Shown here: positions 1-7,115 of the stretch, one piece after another | Position numbering within the stretch: the first letter of the stretch is position 1 | Layout: every line of letters starts with the position of its first letter | Assembly: GCA_020354155.1 (NCBI GenBank) | Contig: CP070644.1 | Location: forward strand, 1,929,178-1,944,155 | Reading direction: 5' to 3' | Origin: Nitrospiraceae bacterium | GTDB taxonomy: Bacteria > Nitrospirota > Thermodesulfovibrionia > UBA6902 | Length of the DNA: 14,978 nucleotides | The notes under the pieces: model-generated | What the model saw: only the letters and a program-made list of their open reading frames with translations | Databases searched by the model: none | Told to the model about the DNA's origin: nothing | Position numbers and translations under genes: made by a program

Positions 1-1
1 T

Positions 2-115
2 AAGTTCAGAATTATTTACCGAAGGGGTACGGGCCGCATAGTGGAACTTGTTGCTGTGGGACCACGTGAAAGAATATATGAAGAGACATACCGTTTGATA
101 AGACGTGGTCGCTGA
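2..115 (+). CDS. C-terminal fragment of a RelE/ParE-family toxin-like protein (cut by window edge)
   Basis: An open frame runs from the window edge for 37 codons to a TGA at 113-115. The peptide reads KFRIIYRRGTG, then RIVELVAVGPRERIYEETY, then RLIRRGR. A beta-hairpin with 'YR.IY', a 'V.LVAVGPR' strand and an 'IYEE' tail is typical of the C-terminus of RelE/ParE type II toxins, which are mRNA interferases or gyrase poisons. The start and most of the protein lie outside the window, so the catalytic residues cannot be judged. An antitoxin gene, if present, should be further upstream. None is visible downstream. The family call rests on a short tail only. Confidence 0.5.
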   Translation, partial: KFRIIYRRGTGRIVELVAVGPRERIYEETYRLIRRGR

Positions 116-386
116 CTACAACTTGCTGCTGTCGTAGAATCGTCTTAGAAAATAACGGAAATCCCTCCTGAACCTACTGTCTTTGTCCCTTTTTCTTTTT
201 TGCTGTTCTAACGTCTCTCAAGGGAGCCCAAAAAAGGAGTTCTTTTTTAAATCCCATTGATTGGTTCCTGCCTGTGAAGGAATGGGAGGGGTAAAAATTC
301 GAAGGTCTCTGGCCGAAGGGAGCCTGCCTCTACCTGCGGCAGACAGGTGCCGGCAGGCAGGTCCGGCATGACAACAAAAGACCCTG
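116..386. other. Intergenic stretch with hairpins and a REP-like repeat
   Basis: No gene is seen here. A weak A/T hairpin lies at 230-248 (AAAAAAG, loop GAGTT, CTTTTTT), flanked by GGGA (222-225) and TCCC (252-255). It could act as a poor terminator for the toxin-like gene on the left. TCCCATT (252-258) can pair instead with AATGGGA (281-287). The rest is the repeat element listed separately at 319-374. Confidence 0.4.
319..374. repeat. REP-like palindromic intergenic repeat, copy A
   Basis: This is a nested inverted repeat. CCTGCCT (323-329) pairs with AGGCAGG (355-361) and encloses ACCTG (332-336) paired with CAGGT (344-348). Its right end, read on the minus strand, is TTGTCATGCCGGACCTGCC (374 to 356). 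That matches 11404-11422 exactly over 19 bases, in opposite orientation. A 13-base core, ACCTGCCTGCCGG on the minus strand (362 to 350), recurs at 8226-8238. These shared ends in three intergenic sites indicate a dispersed repeat family. Confidence 0.7.
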
Positions 387-923
387 TCATTTTCCGTTAT
401 TACGAGGGAAAAGACAGCGCAAAGAACTCATAGGGACAGTTCGTTCATTTTCAGCTTCACATTCTCTACAGAGATTTTCAAGGAATAGCTGGAGTTCATC
501 AGCCTTCAGCAGGGTCTGGGGAAGATCAATCTGCCGGAGGGAGGACGTCATTGTTTTTTGCAGTAGTGTTTTCACTCCATAGTCAATGATTTTCTCCGGA
601 AGGGATTCCGGGGCCTTCTCTATCCTGAAATAATCTTTATACCATCCGTCATCAGCAGGGACAATGTCAGGACAGGGGCTGCCCTTCAGTGCAACGGGGA
701 TTGATCCCTGCTCTAAGGCAAGAGATTTTATTCCAAGGTTTGTTAGTTGCATTCCCCTCCGCGCCGGATTTGCCAGGGGACGGTGACGGCCCCGTGTAAT
801 GGGGAGCAGGCGGAAAAGGTTTACCCCTGAGCAGTATAGCAGTGAGCCCTCGCTGCTTCTATCGGGCAGGACCACGAAATACATAAAATCATTGATATAG
901 TTACAGGCATGCTCTGCATTCAT
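387..923 (-). CDS. Hypothetical protein, 178 aa, unrecognised
   Basis: I do not recognise this protein. The frame is also open from a TTG at 935. I prefer the ATG at 923 because a GAGG sits 6 bases upstream of it, whereas the TTG falls just before that site. The product starts MNAEHACNYINDFMYFVV. It has a middle part rich in Arg, Pro and Gly and a charged C-terminal half ending in a helix-like segment with the pair CREC. There is no signal peptide, membrane segment or repeat. Four of its five cysteines are near the middle and C-terminus, but they form no clear metal-binding pattern. It is isolated: a repeat lies downstream and about 400 bp of apparently empty DNA upstream. The long single frame and plausible ribosome binding site support a gene, but it could be lineage-specific or decaying. 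Confidence 0.55.
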   Translation of the reverse strand: MNAEHACNYINDFMYFVVLPDRSSEGSLLYCSGVNLFRLLPITRGRHRPLANPARRGMQLTNLGIKSLALEQGSIPVALKGSPCPDIVPADDGWYKDYFRIEKAPESLPEKIIDYGVKTLLQKTMTSSLRQIDLPQTLLKADELQLFLENLCRECEAENERTVPMSSLRCLFPRNNGK

Positions 924-1342
924 GTATGACCTCAATACTACTCTTCAAGTCTATTCTACAGTCATGGCCTCAGTCAATGAACCTGAAAAAAATATTGTAT
1001 TGGTCTCCAGAACGTAAGGAAGCAACAGTTCCCGTTCGTCGTGGTAGGGAGAGCCGGGGCGGTTTTCTCTGACTGCATGCCGTCAGATTGTTGGTATTCT
1101 TCATCGCCTTATAATTGGTTGCTGTTATTCAGGAAGAATGATGATATACAAACTATATACCATATTTTCATTGACTATGATAATAAAGACGAAATGAAGG
1201 GTATGCTCTTTGCACTATACGAGGTCAGAGTACGATGAAAGCGTGCAATGATTTTCATTATTTATTCATCGGTTGCCTATGGGGAGAGAAAGGATGAGAG
1301 AAAATCAGGAAATCACAAAACTCTTTGATTTCTATAGAAAAG
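924..1342. other. About 420 bp without a supported gene
   Basis: The only open frame of note starts at a GTG at 1041 and runs to 1238 (+). It has no ribosome binding site, and its composition is not convincing. The right half (about 1130-1340) is AT-rich. A perfect palindrome TTTCTATAGAAA lies at 1329-1340, just beyond the 3' end of tRNA-Arg, but it is not followed by a T-run on the minus strand. I see no RNA fold that I can name. Confidence 0.4.
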
Positions 1343-1419
1343 TGGCGCGCCCAGGAGGAGTCGAACCCCCAACCTCCTGATCCGTAGTCAGGCACTCTAT
1401 CCAATTGAGCTATGGGCGC
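1343..1419 (-). tRNA. tRNA-Arg (anticodon ACG), CCA encoded
   Basis: On the minus strand the acceptor arm is GCGCCCA pairing with TGGGCGC, followed by discriminator G and an encoded CCA (1343-1345). The D-arm contains AGCTCAATTGGATAGAGT. The anticodon stem-loop reads CCTGACTACGGATCAGG, giving loop CTACGGA and anticodon ACG. The T-arm has GGGGGTTCGACTCCTCC. The total length is 77 nt. A-34 is normally edited to inosine by TadA. The gene starts only 15 bases after the stop codon of the lipoprotein gene, in the same direction, so the two may share a transcript. Confidence 0.97.
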
Positions 1420-1434
1420 ACATCTTCAATATAG

Positions 1435-1989
1435 TTAATGAGGTGATGGCGCGTCGTCCCTCTTGGTTGCTGCCTTCAGCACCAGGGCATACCGATCATG
1501 GGTGAATGAATGGATAGCAGGAAAATTGGCATAGAGCCATCCCCATTCACCGGCGGTCGGAAAAAGCTTTTTCTCACCTTCATAGACTGCAATGCCGACA
1601 GCAGGATTGTTCGCTTCGTTTGATGCAGAGGTTATGATCTGGGCATTCATCTTAAAATCAGGAAGAAAAGGACCGACCTTCACCGTCAGCTCTGAACCGG
1701 GGATTGTAAACTCGCTTCCGATGTTTGCACTGATTTCCTCTTTCGTGTTCTCAAGTTTGTCTTCCACTTCAATCAGGACACCGAACCAGTTATCCTTGAC
1801 TTCCTGGGGAACTGAAATCTGAAATTCTGTTTTCTGTCCCGGTGCTCCGTGGTCTCCTACGGGGCCTGTGTCAATAATGGGGCCCTGACTGACAGACGAT
1901 GCCGGGGCTTTCGGTTCTTCCGCTTTCTTGCATGCTGCAAAGGAAAAAAGTAAGACCGTAACTGACGCCGCTATAAAGAGTTTTTTCAT
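1435..1989 (-). CDS. DUF2155-like periplasmic lipoprotein, 184 aa
   Basis: The N-terminus has a Lys-Lys charge, a hydrophobic stretch and a lipobox FAAC with the lipidated Cys at residue 20. Lys-Lys-Ala-Glu follows, so the mature protein should be a membrane-anchored lipoprotein facing the periplasm. After a Pro/Ala/Gly-rich linker (about 21-52) comes a globular domain. Its features are a strand starting 'TEFQISVP', a short acidic segment, 'GSEFTIPGSELTVKVG', and a C-terminal block EWGWLYANFPAIHSFTHDRY (148-167). That block resembles the 'GWMFASSP...EHPVYDVW' end of DUF2155 secreted proteins, whose function is unknown. The family call is by motif memory only. An AGGAGG lies 7 bases before the ATG. 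The gene is 42 bp downstream of tRNA-Ser and 15 bp upstream of tRNA-Arg, all in one orientation. Confidence 0.8.
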   Translation of the reverse strand: MKKLFIAASVTVLLFSFAACKKAEEPKAPASSVSQGPIIDTGPVGDHGAPGQKTEFQISVPQEVKDNWFGVLIEVEDKLENTKEEISANIGSEFTIPGSELTVKVGPFLPDFKMNAQIITSASNEANNPAVGIAVYEGEKKLFPTAGEWGWLYANFPAIHSFTHDRYALVLKAATKRDDAPSPH

Positions 1990-2031
1990 TGTATTTCCTC
2001 CTGATTCATCGTTTCAAATGTTGACAGTAAC

Positions 2032-2123
2032 TGGCGGAGAGGCAGGGATTCGAACCCTGGGTAGGGTATGACCCCTACAACCGCTTAGCAGGCGGCTGCC
2101 TTCAACCACTCGGCCACCTCTCC
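2032..2123 (-). tRNA. tRNA-Ser (anticodon GCT), CCA encoded
   Basis: On the minus strand, GGAGAGG pairs with CCTCTCC, followed by discriminator G and encoded CCA (2032-2034). The D-arm reads TGGCCGAGTGGTTGAAGGC. The anticodon stem-loop is CCGCCTGCTAAGCGG, giving anticodon GCT for AGC/AGU codons. A long class II variable arm (TAGGGGTCATACCCTA) follows, then a T-arm with GGGTTCGAATCCC. The length is 92 nt, as expected for a class II tRNA-Ser. Confidence 0.97.
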
Positions 2124-2382
2124 AGCATTGTATGTGGTAGATAAAGGGAGGCAGGAGATGATCGAGTGTCTTTCTGCACAATGCCTTTTGCTACCCCTTG
2201 AATATTACCCAATCGGCGTTTCTTTTGTAAACCTCGGAACACAAGCGCGACTGCCTCGCAGAAGAGTAAAAAACAGCATAAAATGACGTAGATACAAGTC
2301 CACAGGCTTATAGATGATATGGATGTCTTATGAATAAACGGGGGTTCAATACCGTGAAACAATTCGTCAATACGTACCGTGC

Positions 2383-2730
2383 TTATTTATCGATCAGTTT
2401 CTTGATCGTCTTTTTCAGCTCCGTCAGATCAGAGGATTTGACGATATAGGCTTCAGAAGCCCACACAGCAAAGTCATCCCTGTAATCATAAGCGGTTGAC
2501 ATAATAATCGGTATATCAGGACGTTTTTCCTTCATCTGTCGCAGGAGACTGATGCCGTCTATGTCGGGCATGAGAATATCCAGTGTGATAATGTCGGGAT
2601 TTTCCTTTTCAAACATGCTCAGGGCATCTTTGCCGGTACTGGCAATGACGACTTCATAACCCTCCTCCTCAAGTTCTTCTTTATACAGGCGCTGTATATT
2701 GGTATCATCATCAACAACAAGTAACTTCAT
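2383..2730 (-). CDS. Single-domain response regulator (receiver only), 115 aa
   Basis: This is a complete CheY-like receiver domain with no output domain. It has the acidic pocket Asp7-Asp8-Asp9 (VVDDD), the phosphoacceptor Asp51 (TLDILMPDIDG), the switch Ser/Thr at 78-79 (MSTA) and the conserved Lys98 (YIVKS). AAGGAGG precedes the ATG. The gene lies 71 bp downstream of the large histidine kinase on the same strand, so the kinase is the obvious phosphodonor. With no DNA-binding or enzymatic domain it should act by protein-protein contact or as a phosphorelay intermediate or phosphate sink. 'DYRDDFAVWASEAYIVK' follows beta-4, where many regulators have 'G A.DYl.KP'. The usual Lys-Pro is Lys-Ser here. 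Confidence 0.93.
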   Translation of the reverse strand: MKLLVVDDDTNIQRLYKEELEEEGYEVVIASTGKDALSMFEKENPDIITLDILMPDIDGISLLRQMKEKRPDIPIIMSTAYDYRDDFAVWASEAYIVKSSDLTELKKTIKKLIDK

Positions 2731-2749
2731 TCTTATCCTCCTTATTAGT

Positions 2750-2777
2750 TATATAATCTATTTTTCTGCCTATTCAA
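2750..2777 (-). promoter_or_regulatory. Possible internal promoter for the receiver gene
   Basis: In the AT-rich gap between the kinase and the receiver gene, the minus strand carries TTGAAT (2777 to 2772), a 16-base spacer and TATATA (2755 to 2750). It lies about 20 bases before the start codon and could give the receiver extra expression apart from the kinase. AT-rich DNA yields such matches by chance. Confidence 0.3.
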
Positions 2778-2801
2778 AATATTTTTTTACTCTCCAGTTC
2801 C

Positions 2802-5800
2802 TTACCTCTCCAGGGGCAGGGATATTATAAAGGCTGTGCCGCAGCCTACATTGCTCTCAACCCTGATCTTGCCATTATGCTCCTGAATAATTTTGTGGGT
2901 TACGGCAAGGCCCAGGCCTGTCCCCTCGGATTTGGTTGTGAAAAAAGGATTGAATATATTCTTGAGATTCTCATGTTCAATGCCGCATCCCGTGTCTATC
3001 AGTTCAATAATGGCTTCATTGCCTTCCTGTCTCGTTAAGATTTTGATCTCTCCCTTCTCTGTTGCATGCGCTGCATTGGTGATTATGTTGAGAATCGCCT
3101 CTTTTATCCTGTCCGGGTCAATCAGTGTAACGATCGGTGCCTCGGAAAACTCTTTCTTAATCGTGTTGCCTGACTGGGCTACTTCAGCAGAAATAAAATC
3201 AACAATGCCAGTGAGCAGTTCATTGATATCAGTACTGGTTTTTGATACTCTCGAACTTTTTACAAATCCCAGTATTTCCTTTAAAATGACTTCAAGCCGT
3301 GTAACTTCATTGACAATGATTTTTGCGTATTCCTTGGTGTCATCGTCCAGTTTTTTCTCCAGTCTCCGGGCAAAACCACCGATAGAGATAAGAGGATTTC
3401 TGATCTCATGGGCTACACGTGCTGCAAGTTCACCAAGTGCGGCCATTCTTTCAGAATGCACAACTTTTTCCCGCAGTGTATGGAGTTCAGTAATATCGCG
3501 GGAGATGTGAACGGTTCCGACAAAATTGCCGGCAGAATCAAGTATGGGAGAATTGGAAACGACAAAGGTACCGCCCAGTCGGGGTTCCTCAAGTTCGCGG
3601 ACACAGGGTTCTCTGGTCTCAAAAGAGGTAAAGTGCGGGCATGCCTTAAGTGGTTCATCCTTCCCGTGAAATATCTCATAGCACTTCTTTCCAAGGATTT
3701 CTGCTTCAGGCAGGCCCGTTTTTCTTACCACTGCCTGGTTAATTCGCTTGATTGTATAGTCGCTGTCAGTGAAATACACCATATCTGTAATTGACTCAAA
3801 GATGTTTCTCAGTTCAGATCTGGCAAGTGATACATTTTCAAAGAGTCGGGCATTCTCAATGGCTGATGAAATATGACTGGAGAAACCGACCAGAAACTCC
3901 AGGTCTTCATCTTTAATAGGCTTGCCGGTAAAGAGATTATCTACCCAGATGAGACCGATGACTTTGTCCCGGGATATAAGCGGAGTTATGCCAAAGGCCT
4001 CCGCCCCCAGTATCTTCAGTATATCAGTACCTATCTGAGGCTCAGCCCTGGCATCTCTGACATTGAAGGGCCGCTTTTCCTTAATGCACCGCACAAGGAT
4101 ACAGGGATCATCCAGACTGATAGAAAGGCCGTGGCTTAGTTTGTCAAGATGGGTATCAAGGTGCAGGGGGCCTTTTTCTATCTCTTCAATAATAGCGTTA
4201 AGGCTCTTGTCCTCCATGGAAAGCCATATGTCCTTTGCCTCCTCAGGGCTTGCAGGCCCGACACCCATAGTGCCCTGTAAGATGTTTTTTCCCTTATCAA
4301 CAAGAAAGAGTATGGCCCTGTTAAATCCGAGACCATCACCCATTGTCACGACGGTAAGGACCATCTTGAGGAGCCTGTCCAGCTCCAGGGTGCTTCTTAC
4401 AACAGAATTTACAAAAAAGAGCCGTGAAAGCTCCTGGTTTTTGCGGATCAGTTCCTTCTCCACCATCTTCTTTTCAGATATGTCACGAGAGATGCCACTG
4501 ATGCCTGTTATGTGTCCGGCATGATCAAGGACAGGTGACAGCGTCAGGCTGACTTCAATCAGGGTACCGTTCTTTGTCTGCCGTATTGTTTCAAGGTTTC
4601 TCAGCGTTTCATTCTGCGAAATTCTCTTTATATAGTTTTTTTCCTCTTCGATGAGGAAGGGGGGTATCATCGGCAAAAACTGTCCAATAACTTCCTCACT
4701 GCTGAAGCCGAAAATTTTTTCTGCACCCTTGTTCCAGGAAATGATAATGCCCTCAAGGTCCGAGGTAATAATTGCATCCGCAGAATTGTCGATGAGGCTC
4801 TTCAGGTAATCTTTTGTCTGCGTAACTTCTTTTTCCTTCTCCAGTTCTGCCTGGTAGAGCCGTGCATTTTCAATAGCAACGGAAGATGCTGATGCAAAGG
4901 TCATGAAAGAGTTGAGATCATCCTGGGTAAAGGTAGTGATCCCCCACTCATCTTTTTTATCGTAGAGCCCTAGGGTGCCGATTATTTTACCTCCGATTTT
5001 TAAGGGAACGCACATGACCGAGGTGGTTTCCAGTCCTGGAACCCGCAAATTGTCAGGCATTTTTGAGGAGTCATCGACAATGAGCGGCTCTCCCGTTGTC
5101 ACTACGTGACCCGCAATGCCGCTGCCGATAGGCAGATTCATCTCCTTTTTGATGTCATCGGGCAGACCGTAGGAGGCTTTTACCGTAAGGTTTGATCCTT
5201 CACACAATCTGAGAATACAGCCGGTGACATGAAAGACCTTTGACACTTCTTCGCATATATAGGGCAGGAGCTCATTTATATTTAAAATGGAGGTAATAGC
5301 CTTGCTGATATCGTGAATGACCTTGAGCTCATCCAGTTGTGTCTTGACGCTCCTGTATAAATCAGCGCTTCTGATGGCCGCGCTGAGATTATTTGCGACA
5401 ATGGTCATCATGTCGACTTCTTTCTGACCGAAGCGCTCATGCTCCTGTGACTGGAGCATTAACATGCCGGTAATGACAGTGTCCTGAATGATGGGTACGG
5501 CGAGGAGCGAGTGATATCCATGAGTTTCAGGGTTCAAGAATGAGCTGATCTCCGGGGCGTCACTGATCTTTCCAAGCACCACAGGCTTGGAATTGTGAAA
5601 CATATCATCAATGACGCCGCGGTCATACTTGATACAGAATACTGCCAGTTCATCCCTGCTGACTCCCTTTCGGGCCTCGATGCAGATAACGTTTTTTTCC
5701 GGTTTTAAAAGACAGATAGAGCAGACATCAATATTGAGGGCATCAGCTATGAACTGGGAGACGGTATCCAGTATTTCCCGCAACTCACGGGCCGAGCTGG

Positions 5801-5879
5801 TAAGCTCAGATATCCTGAGCAGCAGATCCTGGCCTACCAGGTTTTGCCCATTCAGCTTGTGTTCGGCTATCTTCCCCAT
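2802..5879 (-). CDS. Soluble multi-sensor histidine kinase, GAF-GAF-PAS-GAF-PAS-HisKA-HATPase, 1025 aa
   Basis: No signal peptide or membrane segment is seen, so this should be a cytosolic sensor. The domain order is GAF about 22-172, GAF about 186-342, PAS about 355-470, GAF about 487-680, PAS about 690-800, HisKA about 807-875 and HATPase_c about 915-1023. The phosphoacceptor is His824 in RVAHEIRNPL. The ATP site has an N-box Asn935 (NIITNAAHA), G1 DTGCGI (962-967), F-box NPFFTTK (977-983) and G2 GTGLGLA (986-992), all intact. The last PAS contains CYEIFHGKDEP...CPH with Cys733, Cys747 and Cys759. This resembles the Cys-containing PAS subtype common in anaerobic deltaproteobacterial kinases and might bind a cofactor or sense redox state (inference). 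It lies 56 bp after galT and 71 bp before the receiver gene. The start has only a weak, distant AGAGG, so a nearby alternative start is possible. Confidence 0.95.
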   Translation of the reverse strand: MGKIAEHKLNGQNLVGQDLLLRISELTSSARELREILDTVSQFIADALNIDVCSICLLKPEKNVICIEARKGVSRDELAVFCIKYDRGVIDDMFHNSKPVVLGKISDAPEISSFLNPETHGYHSLLAVPIIQDTVITGMLMLQSQEHERFGQKEVDMMTIVANNLSAAIRSADLYRSVKTQLDELKVIHDISKAITSILNINELLPYICEEVSKVFHVTGCILRLCEGSNLTVKASYGLPDDIKKEMNLPIGSGIAGHVVTTGEPLIVDDSSKMPDNLRVPGLETTSVMCVPLKIGGKIIGTLGLYDKKDEWGITTFTQDDLNSFMTFASASSVAIENARLYQAELEKEKEVTQTKDYLKSLIDNSADAIITSDLEGIIISWNKGAEKIFGFSSEEVIGQFLPMIPPFLIEEEKNYIKRISQNETLRNLETIRQTKNGTLIEVSLTLSPVLDHAGHITGISGISRDISEKKMVEKELIRKNQELSRLFFVNSVVRSTLELDRLLKMVLTVVTMGDGLGFNRAILFLVDKGKNILQGTMGVGPASPEEAKDIWLSMEDKSLNAIIEEIEKGPLHLDTHLDKLSHGLSISLDDPCILVRCIKEKRPFNVRDARAEPQIGTDILKILGAEAFGITPLISRDKVIGLIWVDNLFTGKPIKDEDLEFLVGFSSHISSAIENARLFENVSLARSELRNIFESITDMVYFTDSDYTIKRINQAVVRKTGLPEAEILGKKCYEIFHGKDEPLKACPHFTSFETREPCVRELEEPRLGGTFVVSNSPILDSAGNFVGTVHISRDITELHTLREKVVHSERMAALGELAARVAHEIRNPLISIGGFARRLEKKLDDDTKEYAKIIVNEVTRLEVILKEILGFVKSSRVSKTSTDINELLTGIVDFISAEVAQSGNTIKKEFSEAPIVTLIDPDRIKEAILNIITNAAHATEKGEIKILTRQEGNEAIIELIDTGCGIEHENLKNIFNPFFTTKSEGTGLGLAVTHKIIQEHNGKIRVESNVGCGTAFIISLPLER

Positions 5880-5935
5880 AGTACTCAGCTAAGATACCTC
5901 TGGGTATAACACACACATGATCCCATAAGGCACAG

Positions 5936-6928
5936 TTAAATTTCTGCCTCCCGCATGAATTTTGCAGCCGACTCAGGTGGCGTTGGATTAATGTAAAACC
6001 CTGACCCCCACTCAAACCCTGCGATCTTTGTCAGTTTCGGGAGTATTTCAATATGCCAGTGATAATAATCATTGTGCTCGATCCTGAATGGAGACGTATG
6101 TATCATCAGGTTGTAGGGCGGCAGATCGAGTACTTTGTCAATCTGTTTCAGAGTTTTTTGCAGGATCTGGGCCAGAAGATCAAAACTGCTGTCAGGAGAA
6201 AAACTTGATTCATGAGCCTTTGGAACAATAAGGGTCTCAAAGGGTGATCGCGGAGCAAAGGGTGACAGAACAATGAAGTTTTCATTCTCTGTGACCACCC
6301 GCGTACCGCTTGCTGTTTCCTGGCGGATAATATCGCATAAGAGACATCTCTCTTTATAATCGTAATACTGTTTGGCAAGGTCTATCTCTTCCTGGACGAG
6401 GTTCGGAATAATAGGAAGGGCAATAAGCTGGGAATGAGTATGCTCAAGGGAGGCGCCTGCATCATCACCTTCATTTTTAAAGACCAGAACATATTTAACT
6501 CGGGAGTCCTGCTTCAGGTCTTTGATTCTCTGATAAAAGGCCCAAAGCGTGTCTTCCACTGATTTCAGAGGCATCGTTGCCAGGGTATGGTTATGGTCAG
6601 GCGACTCTATGATTACCTCATGGGCGCCTACGCCGTTCATCTTATCAAAGATGCCTTCCCCGACCCTGCCGAGGTTTCCCTCAATGTTCAGGGCAGGAAA
6701 CTTGTTTGATACTACCCGTAATGTCCAGCCCGGTGAGTTCGGCTTATTCTTATCTGGCCGGAAGGCCATAATCTCCGGGGGCGTTGTATGTTCATTCCCT
6801 GCACAGAAGGCGCAGAACCCCCCTGTCTTCTGAGAAATCCGCATACTGAAATCTGATGGTCTCTTTCCACGCTCAATTGAAATAATTACCCATCTGCCAG
6901 AAATGGGATCTTTTCGTAGCTCAGGCAT
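5936..6928 (-). CDS. galT: Galactose-1-phosphate uridylyltransferase, 330 aa
   Basis: This is a HIT-superfamily nucleotidyltransferase of the Leloir pathway. It exchanges UMP between UDP-glucose and galactose-1-phosphate. It opens with 'ELRKDPISGRWVIIS', typical of the family. Likely zinc ligands are Cys39 and Cys42 (CAFC) and a His in DHNHT (about 112-114). The nucleophile motif is HTHSQ (His163-x-His165), preceded by 'NEGDDAGASLE'. The second half-domain has CLLC (195-198), 'SPFETLIVPK' and HWHIEILP (290-297), and ends with 'GFEWGSGFYINPTPPE'. The length is normal. GGAGG lies 5 bases before the ATG. No other galactose gene is in the window, so the enzyme may serve UDP-sugar supply or nucleotide-sugar exchange rather than galactose catabolism (inference). 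ADP-sugar relatives with the same fold exist. Confidence 0.88.
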   Translation of the reverse strand: MPELRKDPISGRWVIISIERGKRPSDFSMRISQKTGGFCAFCAGNEHTTPPEIMAFRPDKNKPNSPGWTLRVVSNKFPALNIEGNLGRVGEGIFDKMNGVGAHEVIIESPDHNHTLATMPLKSVEDTLWAFYQRIKDLKQDSRVKYVLVFKNEGDDAGASLEHTHSQLIALPIIPNLVQEEIDLAKQYYDYKERCLLCDIIRQETASGTRVVTENENFIVLSPFAPRSPFETLIVPKAHESSFSPDSSFDLLAQILQKTLKQIDKVLDLPPYNLMIHTSPFRIEHNDYYHWHIEILPKLTKIAGFEWGSGFYINPTPPESAAKFMREAEI

Positions 6929-6939
6929 TCATTCCTCCA

Positions 6940-6967
6940 TTTATACAGAAGTAACAATACAAATCAA
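6940..6967 (-). promoter_or_regulatory. Possible promoter for galT-kinase-receiver
   Basis: The minus strand has TTGATT (6967 to 6962), a 16-base spacer and TATAAA (6945 to 6940). Transcription would begin very near the GGAGG ribosome site, giving a very short leader, which weakens the case. The shared region with the divergent gene at 7116 also holds a perfect 11-bp palindrome, GGAACGGTTCC (7023-7033), that could be an operator. Confidence 0.33.
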
Positions 6968-7104
6968 TTCAATGGCCGGGGCCGTGCATTCTTGCTGAAT
7001 GGAGCACCGGCTCTTTTTCCAGGGAACGGTTCCAGAAGCTCCGATAGACATCATGCCTTTGAAATTACCCCCTAATTGTGGGAGTATTATATCATTAATC
7101 AAGC

Positions 7105-7110
7105 TATAAT
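7105..7110 (+). promoter_or_regulatory. Perfect -10 hexamer next to the RNase Z-like start codon
   Basis: TATAAT sits 5 bases before the ATG at 7116. Initiation at the usual distance would begin at or near the A of the ATG, giving a leaderless mRNA. This agrees with the absence of any Shine-Dalgarno sequence upstream. No good -35 is found at 16-18 bases. Confidence 0.4.
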
Positions 7111-7115
7111 GGACG

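Noticed and set aside
61..108. ACCACGT...ACGTGGT inverted repeat
   Set aside because: It falls inside the codons of the toxin-like tail with a wide loop. It is better explained as coding sequence.
384..416. Hairpin CTGTC-TTTTCC...GG(G)AAAA-GACAG at the end of the 178-aa gene
   Set aside because: It lies mostly within the coding end and is not followed by a T-run on the minus strand. Probably chance.
1041..1238. Open frame of 65 codons (+) starting with GTG
   Set aside because: There is no ribosome site, the composition is unconvincing, and there is no neighbour relation. Kept as non-coding.
2102..2362. Open frame of 86 codons on the minus strand with a hydrophobic stretch
   Set aside because: Its 3' end runs through most of tRNA-Ser, it has no ribosome binding site, and the rest is AT-rich intergenic sequence.
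2893..3510. 205-codon open frame (+) opposite the histidine kinase
   Set aside because: It is antisense to the conserved HisKA/HATPase codons, with Ser/Leu-rich shadow composition and no ribosome site.
4063..4524. 153-codon open frame (+) opposite the kinase GAF domain
   Set aside because: It is antisense to a well-supported coding region and shows no family motif.
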